NCBI GenBank assembly: GCA_002212985.1
Contig: NBMY01000114.1
Location: forward strand, 1 to 41,755
Direction: 5' to 3'
Length of the DNA: 41,755 nucleotides
Origin: Sphingobacteriales bacterium TSM_CSS
Lineage (GTDB): Bacteria > Bacteroidota > Bacteroidia > Chitinophagales > UBA2359
Shown here: one piece after another, positions 1-7,659 of the stretch
Position numbering within the stretch: position 1 is the first letter of the stretch
Layout of the letters: each line of letters opens with the position of its first letter
Position numbers and translations under genes: made by a program
The notes under the pieces: generated by a model
Databases searched by the model: none
Seen by the model: only the letters and a program-made list of their open reading frames with translations
What the model was told of the DNA's origin: nothing

Positions 1-25
1 TACTCAAAGTTAAAAAACACTTTTT

Positions 26-1087
26 ATGCAAAACTTTAAAAATTTACCGAAATTTGTTCTTGCAGCGCTCATTATGTGTTGCTTACCCCTTGCCTTGTTT
101 GCGCAGGGCGGCCCGCATCATGGCGGCGGAAATCACCATCATGGCGGCGGACCCGGCGGCGGCTGGGGCGATGGCGATACCACCGATGTTTACACCCCGC
201 CCACTGTTGATGAAGTTTTTGCCCATCTGCTGGAAGAAGGCTTGGCCGATTGCCTTAGCGGCGTTGATGCCACTGCTTTTGCAACCGTAGCAGATTTGTT
301 TGATTATGTACAGGCTAATTGCGATCTGGGTGGACCGGGTGGCGGTGGCTGGGGCGATGATGACTCTACCGATGTAGATACCCCGCCCACCGTTGGCGAA
401 GTTTTTGCCCACCTGCTGGAAGAAGGTTTGGCCGATTGTTTGAGCGGCGTTGACTCTACCTCTTTTGCCACCATTGAAGAGCTGTTTGCCTATGTACAGG
501 CCAACTGTGCCTTACCGGTTGACACGCTGGAAGGCCCCCACCACGGACACGGACACGGCGGCTGCCATGCCGACTCGCTTGATTTAGACATGCCCACCGT
601 TGGTGAAGTATATGCCCACCTGCTGGAAGAAGGCTTGGCCGATTGCCTGAGCGGCGTTGACTCTACCACTTTTGCAACCGTTGCCGACCTGTTTGCCTAT
701 GTACAGGCCAACTGCGACCTGCCGGCCGATACGACTGCCGGCCCGGGCGGCCCGCATCATGGACCCCACCACGGGCATCATGGCCACCATGGACATAAAG
801 TAGCGGCTGCACAACAAACCACATCTGGTAAAACCGGTTTAGGTGCTGCTGTTGGGGTAACCCTGTCGCCCAATCCGTTACGCGGACAACAGTTAACCAT
901 AAATGCCACCGAAGCCATTGCACAATGCAGGGTGTTCGATATGTCGGGTAAACTCTTAATGAGCCAGGCCGCCAATGGCAGCCAAACGCTCCAAATAAAC
1001 CTGCCTAACCTGCCCGGCGGCGTTTACCTCATACAAATACAAACCACCGGCGGCGCTGTAAGCAGCCAAAAAGTAGTTGTAGAATAG
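26..1087 (+). CDS. His/Gly-rich three-repeat secreted protein with T9SS sorting domain
   Basis: This 353-residue protein has a Sec signal peptide ending near ALFAQ (residue 27). Three near-identical 43-residue repeats follow at residues 59-101, 121-163 and 190-232, each with the core AHLLEEGLADCLSGVD and a second Cys in YVQANC. Linkers between them are rich in His and Gly (about residues 28-47, 169-181, 240-258). The last 75 or so residues match a T9SS type A sorting domain (SPNPLRGQ start, LPGGVYLI, SSQKVVVE end). It is therefore expected to be carried across the outer membrane and either released or anchored. The repeats are also very similar at DNA level, so they probably arose by internal duplication. 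The two Cys per repeat could form an intra-repeat disulphide, and the His clusters could bind metal ions; both are inferences. I do not recognise the repeat as a named family. First of four T9SS cargo genes in a row. Confidence 0.85.
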   Translation: MQNFKNLPKFVLAALIMCCLPLALFAQGGPHHGGGNHHHGGGPGGGWGDGDTTDVYTPPTVDEVFAHLLEEGLADCLSGVDATAFATVADLFDYVQANCDLGGPGGGGWGDDDSTDVDTPPTVGEVFAHLLEEGLADCLSGVDSTSFATIEELFAYVQANCALPVDTLEGPHHGHGHGGCHADSLDLDMPTVGEVYAHLLEEGLADCLSGVDSTTFATVADLFAYVQANCDLPADTTAGPGGPHHGPHHGHHGHHGHKVAAAQQTTSGKTGLGAAVGVTLSPNPLRGQQLTINATEAIAQCRVFDMSGKLLMSQAANGSQTLQINLPNLPGGVYLIQIQTTGGAVSSQKVVVE

Positions 1088-1108
1088 AAATGTTTTGAGT
1101 GAGATTGT

Positions 1109-1190
1109 GGAATGCAGGCAGCGCCTTTGCCAACATTGTTGCAGTAAAATACATCCCTGTTTGTAAGGGTACTGCCTGTATTCCTTTTTT
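1109..1190 (+). terminator. Terminator-like long-loop hairpin after the His-rich gene
   Basis: A 13-bp stem (GGAATGCAGGCAG at 1109-1121 with CTGCCTGTATTCC at 1172-1184, one G-U pair) is followed directly by six T residues (1185-1190). The 50-nt loop is longer than usual for an intrinsic terminator. It lies 22 nt after the stop codon of the upstream gene. Confidence 0.5.
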
Positions 1191-1297
1191 GTTTAACGCC
1201 ATTGTTGCCGCTGGTTGCAACACAAAACTTTACCCGTTCTTTTTTTACCCTATACTTCATTCATTATTTTTTAATCCTTTCAATTGCTGGTTTTTCA

Positions 1298-2101
1298 ATG
1301 AAAACAAACTCACTGCTTTCTATTGTTGCATTATTTTTTGTTTGTTACATTTTCAGCGCTTCAAAAGACCCCAGCAATCCGCCGGCGGGTAAAACCGGTG
1401 CACCGGGAGAAACAACCTGTGCGCAATCAAGTTGCCATAATGGCGGCTCGTTTACCGGCACCGTAAGCATTTCGGGCATACCCGATACAGTTGCGCCAAA
1501 CCAAACCTACACCATTACCCTTACCCACAACAGCAATGCCAGCCGCGCCGGTTTTCAAATTACCTGCCTCAATGAGTCCAACAATGCCTGCGGAACGTTT
1601 ACCGCCGGTTCGGGCAGCTCAAAAACCACCTCCAACAGCAGGCAATACGTTAGGCAATCGTCGCCCAAAACGCTTAGCGGCGGTACCGCATCGTGGAGTT
1701 TTACTTGGCAGGCACCCGCCACTCTTGCCGGCAATACCAATATTACCTTTTACTTTAGCAGCCTGGCCGCCAACGGAAACGGCGCCAAAACCGGCGATAA
1801 TGTGCTGCTTGGAACACATACAACCATTTTATACCAGGAACCGGCCGTGGGCATAGAACCCAATGAACCAAACGAAACACAAATTGCCCTGTACCCCACG
1901 CCGGCTACCGAAACCTTGTACCTTACCATGCCTTATGCGCAGGGTACCATAAGCCTGTACAATATGCAGGGACAGTGCTTGTTAACTGCCCCCGTTACGG
2001 CACATAGCCAGTTACAGGTAGGTAATTTGCCCAAAGGCATGTATATTGCCAAAATTAAAACGGCACAAACCCAATTAAGCCGAAAAATAATTCTGGAATA
2101 G
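1298..2101 (+). CDS. Choice-of-anchor V domain protein with T9SS sorting domain
   Basis: The protein has 267 residues from the ATG at 1298. An upstream in-frame start at 1202 would add 32 residues before a good signal peptide, so I prefer 1298. The signal peptide covers about residues 1-21. The mature N terminus has the pattern GAPGE-TTCAQSSCHNGG, i.e. C41-x4-C46-H47. It is followed by a beta-sandwich region (about residues 52-185) resembling the choice-of-anchor V/Reeler-like domains of Bacteroidota. A T9SS type A sorting domain (about 195-267; LYPTPATETLYL, LPKGMYIAKI) ends it. The SCH element looks like half of a haem-binding motif, but the spacing is CxxxxCH rather than CxxCH, so haem binding is only a possibility. 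Role: secreted or surface protein of unknown function. Confidence 0.8.
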   Translation: MKTNSLLSIVALFFVCYIFSASKDPSNPPAGKTGAPGETTCAQSSCHNGGSFTGTVSISGIPDTVAPNQTYTITLTHNSNASRAGFQITCLNESNNACGTFTAGSGSSKTTSNSRQYVRQSSPKTLSGGTASWSFTWQAPATLAGNTNITFYFSSLAANGNGAKTGDNVLLGTHTTILYQEPAVGIEPNEPNETQIALYPTPATETLYLTMPYAQGTISLYNMQGQCLLTAPVTAHSQLQVGNLPKGMYIAKIKTAQTQLSRKIILE

Positions 2102-2168
2102 GGAGCAACAGGCATCTTACTATTACAAGCTGCCGTTTTAAAAAGAAAAGCATTAACCCTGAAAATTC

Positions 2169-4676
2169 ATGAAACTTCTTTTGTCAATAGCAGTAAATAA
2201 ACGGGTACTTAAGCAATGGGTAATGGCTATGGCTTACGGATTACTTTTGGTATCGGTAAACGCCACAGCCCAATGCTTTATGTCCGATTTGCCCGCCGAA
2301 GAACAGCAAAGCCTTACCGAGTTTTATGAAAGTACCAACGGCCCCGACTGGGATAACAACTACGGCTGGCTTAACCCTGTTGTGCCCGTTGATGAGTGGT
2401 ATGGTATATCGGCAAATGAAGCCCTTTGTACGGTAACTTCCATTAACCTATCGGGTCCAATGGGCAACAATGTGGCAGGAACCATACCCAACCTTAACCT
2501 GCCCAACCTGCAGGTGTTGCGTATATCGGGCGGAAATATAAGCAGCCTGTTGCCCGTTTTCAACAATCTTGCCAATTTGAATATGCTCGATTTGAGCCAA
2601 AACCATATTTCGGGAAATATTCCCGATTTTGAATTGCCCAACCTCGAAAACCTCAACCTGAGCGACAACGACTTTTCCGGCCAAATACCCGATTTTTCGG
2701 GTATGCCCAACTTGGAAGACCTGAATCTGGAGCGCAACCTGCTTTCCGGCCAAATACCCGATTTTTCGGGCATACCCCAGCTAAACAATCTGCGGCTGCA
2801 CCACAACCTGCTGGGAGGCTTTATTCCCAATTTTACCAACCTGCCCCTGTTGGAACACCTTATTGTATGCCCCAACCCGGGTTTTTTGCCGCCGGTTCCG
2901 CAGTTTAATTTTTGCCCCCTGCTCGAAACAAACCCCGGTAGTTTCTGGTGCCTGCAACAGGTAACTGTTAGCGGTTTTGCATGGTACGACCAAAACGGCA
3001 ACTGTTTGCAAGATGCAGGCGAACCACCCCTGCAACAGTGTATTATCACTGCCAACAACGGACAGCAATATGCCGTAACCAACCAACAGGGCTTTTTTTC
3101 ATTAAGCGCCGATACCGGAACTTATACCATTGCCTGCCTGCCGCCCAACACCTTGTGGCAGGTGGTTTGTTCTCCAACTTATACCTTTGATGCCAATAAC
3201 TCCGATGACAGTTTTACCGCCAACTTTGCTCTGCAACCTGCCGCAACCTGCCCCCTGCTTACCGTAGAAATGGCTGTGCCACTGCTGCGCCGATGCTTTG
3301 AAGCCGATTACAACATTAACTGGTGCAACCGGGGCACACAAGTTGCTCCCGATGCCGTAATTGCCCTGCGCCTGCCCAATACCCTGCTTCCTGTGTGGGG
3401 AAGCCTGCCTTATGAAGTGAGCGCCGATACCCTGTTGTTTAACATAGGCTCGGTAAATGTGGGGCAATGTGGCAGCCTTACCCTGCGCGTAGCCGTAGAT
3501 TGCAATGCCCCACTGGGCAGCGCCGCCTGTGCAACGGTTACCATTTTACCCGTGCCGGACTGTGTAACCAATATCATAAGTGGCTATCAACTGCTGGTAA
3601 CCGGCTCCTGCCAAGACGGCGAGGTTAAATTTAACGTCCAAAACCTCGATGGCGACATGCCCGAAAGTACCACCTACCGGGTGTACGAAGACGACATTTT
3701 ATCGGCCCTGGGAACGCTGCAACTCAATGCCGCACAAAATCAGGATTTTACCTTTGCCGCCACCGGCGCCACCCTGCGTATGAGCGTAAGCGCCAACAGC
3801 AACCCCGATGACCCGTGGGCAAGCGACCCCCAAGCCATAGTGGAAATGTGCGGAAACGAACCATTTTCAATGGGATTTGTGGTTACTACCGCCCCGCCCG
3901 ATGAAGCGCCTTATACCGATACCGATTGCCAGACCATTGTAGGTTCTTACGACCCCAACAACAAGGAAGCCATGCCCCGCGGCGTTGGCAACGAACATTT
4001 TATTTTACCCGATAACCCCATTTGTTATCAGGTTAATTTTCAAAACACCGGCAACGATACAGCCTTTAACATTACCATTCTCGATACCCTTAACATCGCG
4101 CAGTTTGATTTTAACAGCCTTCAACCCGGACTTGCCAGCCACCCCTATACGCTGCAAATTTTAAACGGCAATGTGCTGCAATTTGTGTTCAGCAATATTG
4201 AATTGCCCGATAGCACCACCAACCTGCCGCAAAGCATGGGTTTTGTGCAATACAGCATACGCCCCCGCTCCGATATTGCCGAAGGCGAACAACTCAACAA
4301 CCGCGCATGGCTCTACTTTGATTATAACCAACCCATACCCACCCCGCCAGTTTACCATACCATTTGCCGCAATGCCAATACCCTGTGTATGCCAACAACG
4401 GTTAATACACCGCCGGAGCCGCAAAATTCGTATTTGCCTGCGGTAAAATGTTATGTTGCCGAACATAATTTGTACCTTGTGCAACAGACCGAAACCGGCA
4501 ACAACCCCCTGTTATTTGAACTGTATAACCTCTTAGGGCAATCTGTTCGCACAGCCGTTGTAGGGCAGGGAACTACCGTAATACCACTCATAACTTTGAA
4601 TTCGGGTATTTATCTATATCGTTTTACCCGCAAAAACGGGCAACCGTTAGCCGGCGGAAAACTGGTGGTGCCATAA
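2169..4676 (+). CDS. Large T9SS surface protein: LRR, SdrD B-like and DUF7619-type domains
   Basis: This 835-residue secreted protein starts with a signal peptide (about residues 1-35). An LRR cap of the FYESTNGPDWDNN type follows. About six leucine-rich repeats (about residues 95-245) include two nearly identical copies of the SGQIPDFSG type, also close at DNA level. A Cys-flanked segment leads into an SdrD B-like/Cna-B-like domain (about 265-345; GFAWYDQNGNCLQDAGEP). Further beta domains lead to a DUF7619-like module (about 605-745) recognisable from GSYDPNNKEA and YFDYNQPIPTP. A T9SS type A sorting domain (about 755-835) ends the protein. The likely role is adhesion or protein-protein binding at the cell surface, inferred from architecture; no ligand can be named. 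The gene sits between two other T9SS cargo genes, but with separating gaps and no visible co-operon signal. Confidence 0.85.
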   Translation: MKLLLSIAVNKRVLKQWVMAMAYGLLLVSVNATAQCFMSDLPAEEQQSLTEFYESTNGPDWDNNYGWLNPVVPVDEWYGISANEALCTVTSINLSGPMGNNVAGTIPNLNLPNLQVLRISGGNISSLLPVFNNLANLNMLDLSQNHISGNIPDFELPNLENLNLSDNDFSGQIPDFSGMPNLEDLNLERNLLSGQIPDFSGIPQLNNLRLHHNLLGGFIPNFTNLPLLEHLIVCPNPGFLPPVPQFNFCPLLETNPGSFWCLQQVTVSGFAWYDQNGNCLQDAGEPPLQQCIITANNGQQYAVTNQQGFFSLSADTGTYTIACLPPNTLWQVVCSPTYTFDANNSDDSFTANFALQPAATCPLLTVEMAVPLLRRCFEADYNINWCNRGTQVAPDAVIALRLPNTLLPVWGSLPYEVSADTLLFNIGSVNVGQCGSLTLRVAVDCNAPLGSAACATVTILPVPDCVTNIISGYQLLVTGSCQDGEVKFNVQNLDGDMPESTTYRVYEDDILSALGTLQLNAAQNQDFTFAATGATLRMSVSANSNPDDPWASDPQAIVEMCGNEPFSMGFVVTTAPPDEAPYTDTDCQTIVGSYDPNNKEAMPRGVGNEHFILPDNPICYQVNFQNTGNDTAFNITILDTLNIAQFDFNSLQPGLASHPYTLQILNGNVLQFVFSNIELPDSTTNLPQSMGFVQYSIRPRSDIAEGEQLNNRAWLYFDYNQPIPTPPVYHTICRNANTLCMPTTVNTPPEPQNSYLPAVKCYVAEHNLYLVQQTETGNNPLLFELYNLLGQSVRTAVVGQGTTVIPLITLNSGIYLYRFTRKNGQPLAGGKLVVP

Positions 4677-4800
4677 TTTTTCGGGGGTAAATAAAACAAA
4701 ACATGGTTTCGGCAATGTTACAACTAAAGTCCGGAAGGCGTACTTGTTTTAAGCTAAACAAATTAAAATAAATTCTATTAAAGATAAGCCAACTTCAACT

Positions 4801-5793
4801 ATGAAAAGAAAAGATTTTTTAAAGCGCATTGGCCTTGCAGGCGTAGGACTTGGCATTCCCGCATCGGAAATAACGCTTAACAAAGCCAATGCCAAAGAGG
4901 TAAACAGTTGCATACTTATACCTGCCGAAACATCTGGCCCTTTTCCGCTGGATTTATCGGAGAATACGTTCTATTTCAGGCAAGATGTGCGCGAAGACCG
5001 CAGCGGCGCTCCCCTAAACCTAAAACTCAAAATTAAAGGCACGGCCAACTGCGAACCCATGCCCAATGTGCGTGTAAATATCTGGCATTGCGATAAAGAC
5101 GGAAATTATTCGGGATACGGAACCCAAACAGGGCAAACCTACCTTCGGGGTTACCAAATGACCAACGCCAACGGCGAGGCCGATTTTCTTACCGTTTTTC
5201 CGGGCTGGTATCCGGGCAGGGTTTGCCACATACACTTTCAGGTGTATGTAAGTTCTGCCTACGCGGCCATATCACAACTTACATTTGACCACGATGCGGT
5301 GAACGCCGTATATGCAGACAATGCCGCTTTGTACACCAACGGGCCCGACCCCAAAACCCCCGATACCGACAATATTTTTTCTGACGGCTACGAATACCAG
5401 TTGGCCGCTTTAACCCCCAACACTGCAACGGGTGGCTACGATGCCTATTTGGAAGTAACTGTGCAGGGCAGCGGCACGGTTGGTATAGGGCATATTGAAA
5501 AAGAAACCGCCAAACAATTGCAACTGGGGCAAAATTTCCCAAACCCGTTTACCAACGCCACTACCATACCCTTTAGCCTGAGCGCCGCCTCAAAGGTTAA
5601 ACTGGAGCTTTGGGAACTTACCGGCAAAAAAGCAGTGGTTATAGATAAAGGTATGTTGCCCGCCGGCAACCACAATATTGATATTAATCTTGCTGCCATG
5701 GGGCTGCCGAAAAACACCTTTGCCTACCAGCTGGAAATAGAAAACAGTGCGGGTATTTTTAAAGATTGCAAGGTAATGACAGCCATGCAATAA
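4801..5793 (+). CDS. Intradiol ring-cleavage dioxygenase-like protein with T9SS sorting tail
   Basis: Of 330 residues, 36-220 resemble the beta-sandwich fold of protocatechuate 3,4-dioxygenase and catechol dioxygenases. The four non-haem Fe(III) ligands known for that family are present: Tyr103 in GNYSGY, Tyr137 in GWYPGR, and His143 and His145 in CHIHFQV. The enzyme therefore looks catalytically competent for intradiol cleavage, or for an unknown aromatic or other substrate. Residues 245-330 form a T9SS type A sorting domain (LQLGQNFPNPFTNATTIPF), so it should be extracellular. The N terminus, MKRKDFLKRIGLAGVGLG, is Tat-like (KRKDFLK), which also fits a protein loading metal before export. 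Secreted intradiol-dioxygenase-like proteins with sorting tails occur in Bacteroidota, but substrates are unclear. No other aromatic-degradation gene is nearby. Confidence 0.85.
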   Translation: MKRKDFLKRIGLAGVGLGIPASEITLNKANAKEVNSCILIPAETSGPFPLDLSENTFYFRQDVREDRSGAPLNLKLKIKGTANCEPMPNVRVNIWHCDKDGNYSGYGTQTGQTYLRGYQMTNANGEADFLTVFPGWYPGRVCHIHFQVYVSSAYAAISQLTFDHDAVNAVYADNAALYTNGPDPKTPDTDNIFSDGYEYQLAALTPNTATGGYDAYLEVTVQGSGTVGIGHIEKETAKQLQLGQNFPNPFTNATTIPFSLSAASKVKLELWELTGKKAVVIDKGMLPAGNHNIDINLAAMGLPKNTFAYQLEIENSAGIFKDCKVMTAMQ

Positions 5794-5850
5794 CCGCCCA
5801 CATGTGCCAAACAAATAAGCAACATCGGGTTGTAAGGGTACGCCGGCAAA

Positions 5851-5866
5851 CAATATGAACATATTG
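5851..5866. promoter_or_regulatory. Perfect 7+2+7 palindrome upstream of the CapA-family promoter
   Basis: CAATATGAACATATTG is a perfect inverted repeat with a 2-nt centre. It lies two bases before the -33 element of the promoter at 5868-5899, a plausible place for an activator or repressor site. No regulator can be named. Confidence 0.3.
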
Positions 5867-5867
5867 T

Positions 5868-5899
5868 TTTGAAATGTCACAATAAAGTCTATATCTTTA
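5868..5899 (+). promoter_or_regulatory. Bacteroidota-type promoter of the CapA-family gene
   Basis: TTTG at 5868-5871 is separated by 20 nt from TATCTTTA at 5892-5899. This is the TTG-N20-TAnnTTTG pattern of the Bacteroidota housekeeping sigma factor, with the last G replaced by A. The start codon of the next gene is at 5967. Confidence 0.5.
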
Positions 5900-5966
5900 C
5901 AGCAAAATGGCAGAGCAGTGTTAAGCAGGCATTTTTTCTGCTTAATACTGCGTTTTATGCTCAAAA

Positions 5967-7499
5967 ATGCAGTGTATGTATATGTTCAAAATGTTGGCAG
6001 TGGTGTGGTGGTTGTTGGCCGGCTTAACAGCGGCCGGGCAGGATAACATAACCCTGTTATTTGCCGGCGATGTAATGAACAATAAACCCCAGCTAACCGC
6101 AGCCTACCGCCCTGCAACCGATACTTACGATTACCATACCTGTTTCCAATACATAAAACCGGTAATAGAAGAAGCTGATGTGGCCATTGCCAATCTGGAA
6201 CTAACCTTGCCCGGAAAGCCGCCCTATACCGGTTTTCCGCTGTTTCGCACACCCGATGTAATGGCCAATGCCCTGCAATATGCCGGTTTTGATGCCTTGG
6301 TAACGGCAAACAACCATGCCAACGATTCGGGTCCTGAAGGGGTTTTACATACCATTGAGGTAGTGCGCGGGTTGGGTTTTTTACAAACCGGCACGTTCAA
6401 AGACTCATCGGACAGAAAACTACACTGCCCCCTGCTGATAGAAAAAAACGGATTTACCATAGCCCTGCTCAACTATACCTTCCATACCAACGGCATAAAT
6501 ACCACTCCGCCGGTAATTGTAAGCCGCATAGACCGAAAACAAATTGCCGCCGATGTGGCTGCCGCCCAAAATCTGGCCGCCGACCTTATTGTTGCCTTTT
6601 TTCACTGGGGCGAAGAATATAAAAACACCGAAAACGCCTACCAGCGCGAATGGGCGCAAACCGCTGCCAATCTGGGAGTTGATTTGGTAATTGGTGCGCA
6701 CCCGCATGTGGTGCAGCCGGTAAAAATGCTTACCGCCAAACGCCCCGATGGCACACAAAAACAAGTGCCCGTGGCTTACTCGCTGGGCAATTTTATTTCC
6801 AATGCCATAAGCACCAACACCAGTGTGGGGTTAATGCTGCAAACCCGTCTTACCCGTGATACACTTACCTGCCATACCACCGTTTCCGAAATGCGCTACC
6901 TGCCCGTATGGCGATATCTGGAAACTAAAGTGGCAAACAAACGCATAAAAAATACCTACTATGCCCTGCCCGCTTCGGCATTTGGTGCCGATACGATGAA
7001 CCTCTTGCAAATGGCGCCAGCGCCCTTTAAACAACTTACCGATGCTCTGGCGCTTGCCCGAAGGGTGTTGCAAGGCAGCATAGCCGCCGAAAAATACACC
7101 ACCGTAAAACAGGTATTTGGCAAAGAATGGGAAAACTTAGCCTGCAATGCATTGGAAAACAGGCAGCAAAAGCAACAACCTCGCGCGCTTATTGCGACGC
7201 TCAAAAGTGCCGAACCGCCAATAACCGGAGCGCTATCTGAGCCGTCAACGGAAAACGCCACATCAACCTCAACGGGCAAAACCTATAAAATTCAGTTTAT
7301 GGCCTGCCGTACCGCCAACCTTACCAACCACCCCTTTGACAATGTAAGCATTGAAAAAAACGAACAAGGCTGGTACCGCTACCTCAGCGGCAATTTTACC
7401 TCGGCAAGCGCAGCCCAAAAACACCTGCAAAAGGTGAAACTGAAAGGCTATGACCAGGCATTTATTGCCATGTATGAAAACAACCGCCGGTTGAACTAA
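5967..7499 (+). CDS. CapA-family metallophosphoesterase-like protein with C-terminal SPOR-like domain
   Basis: The protein has 510 residues with an N-terminal signal peptide (about residues 1-24; MFKMLAVVWWLLAGLTAAGQ). In-frame Met codons at 5967, 5976 and 5982 leave the exact start open. Residues 27-255 carry the CapA/PgsA (poly-gamma-glutamate synthesis) calcineurin-like fold: FAGDVM near 33, ANLELT near 75, NNHAND at 115-120, HWGEEY at 213-218 and GAHPHVVQ at 243-250. The residues expected for a two-metal centre are therefore present. Residues 437-510 look like a SPOR-type domain (TYKIQFMACR, WYRYLSGNF, AQKHLQKVKLKGY). SPOR domains of other proteins bind denuded peptidoglycan, so the enzyme may act in the periplasm on a cell-wall-linked substrate; this is inference. 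The same kind of SPOR domain appears twice in the next gene. No capB/capC genes are present, so polyglutamate synthesis is unlikely. Confidence 0.85.
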   Translation: MQCMYMFKMLAVVWWLLAGLTAAGQDNITLLFAGDVMNNKPQLTAAYRPATDTYDYHTCFQYIKPVIEEADVAIANLELTLPGKPPYTGFPLFRTPDVMANALQYAGFDALVTANNHANDSGPEGVLHTIEVVRGLGFLQTGTFKDSSDRKLHCPLLIEKNGFTIALLNYTFHTNGINTTPPVIVSRIDRKQIAADVAAAQNLAADLIVAFFHWGEEYKNTENAYQREWAQTAANLGVDLVIGAHPHVVQPVKMLTAKRPDGTQKQVPVAYSLGNFISNAISTNTSVGLMLQTRLTRDTLTCHTTVSEMRYLPVWRYLETKVANKRIKNTYYALPASAFGADTMNLLQMAPAPFKQLTDALALARRVLQGSIAAEKYTTVKQVFGKEWENLACNALENRQQKQQPRALIATLKSAEPPITGALSEPSTENATSTSTGKTYKIQFMACRTANLTNHPFDNVSIEKNEQGWYRYLSGNFTSASAAQKHLQKVKLKGYDQAFIAMYENNRRLN

Positions 7500-7659
7500 C
7501 CCCGTAAACCGCATTTGTAGATTTGGGTTTGTAAAGGTAAAAGCCATTTATTTGCATTCTATACCGAGCGCCAGAGTTTTTATGCAAAAAAATATCGGGT
7601 TAATAATTTGCGTTATTAAATTAAGCATTAACTTGCATAGAAAATTAAAACCTGCGCTT

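Noticed and set aside
2360..3082. 240-codon open frame on the minus strand
   Set aside because: It lies wholly inside the LRR gene on the opposite strand. Its translation has no domain-like pattern and mirrors the repeats of the real gene.
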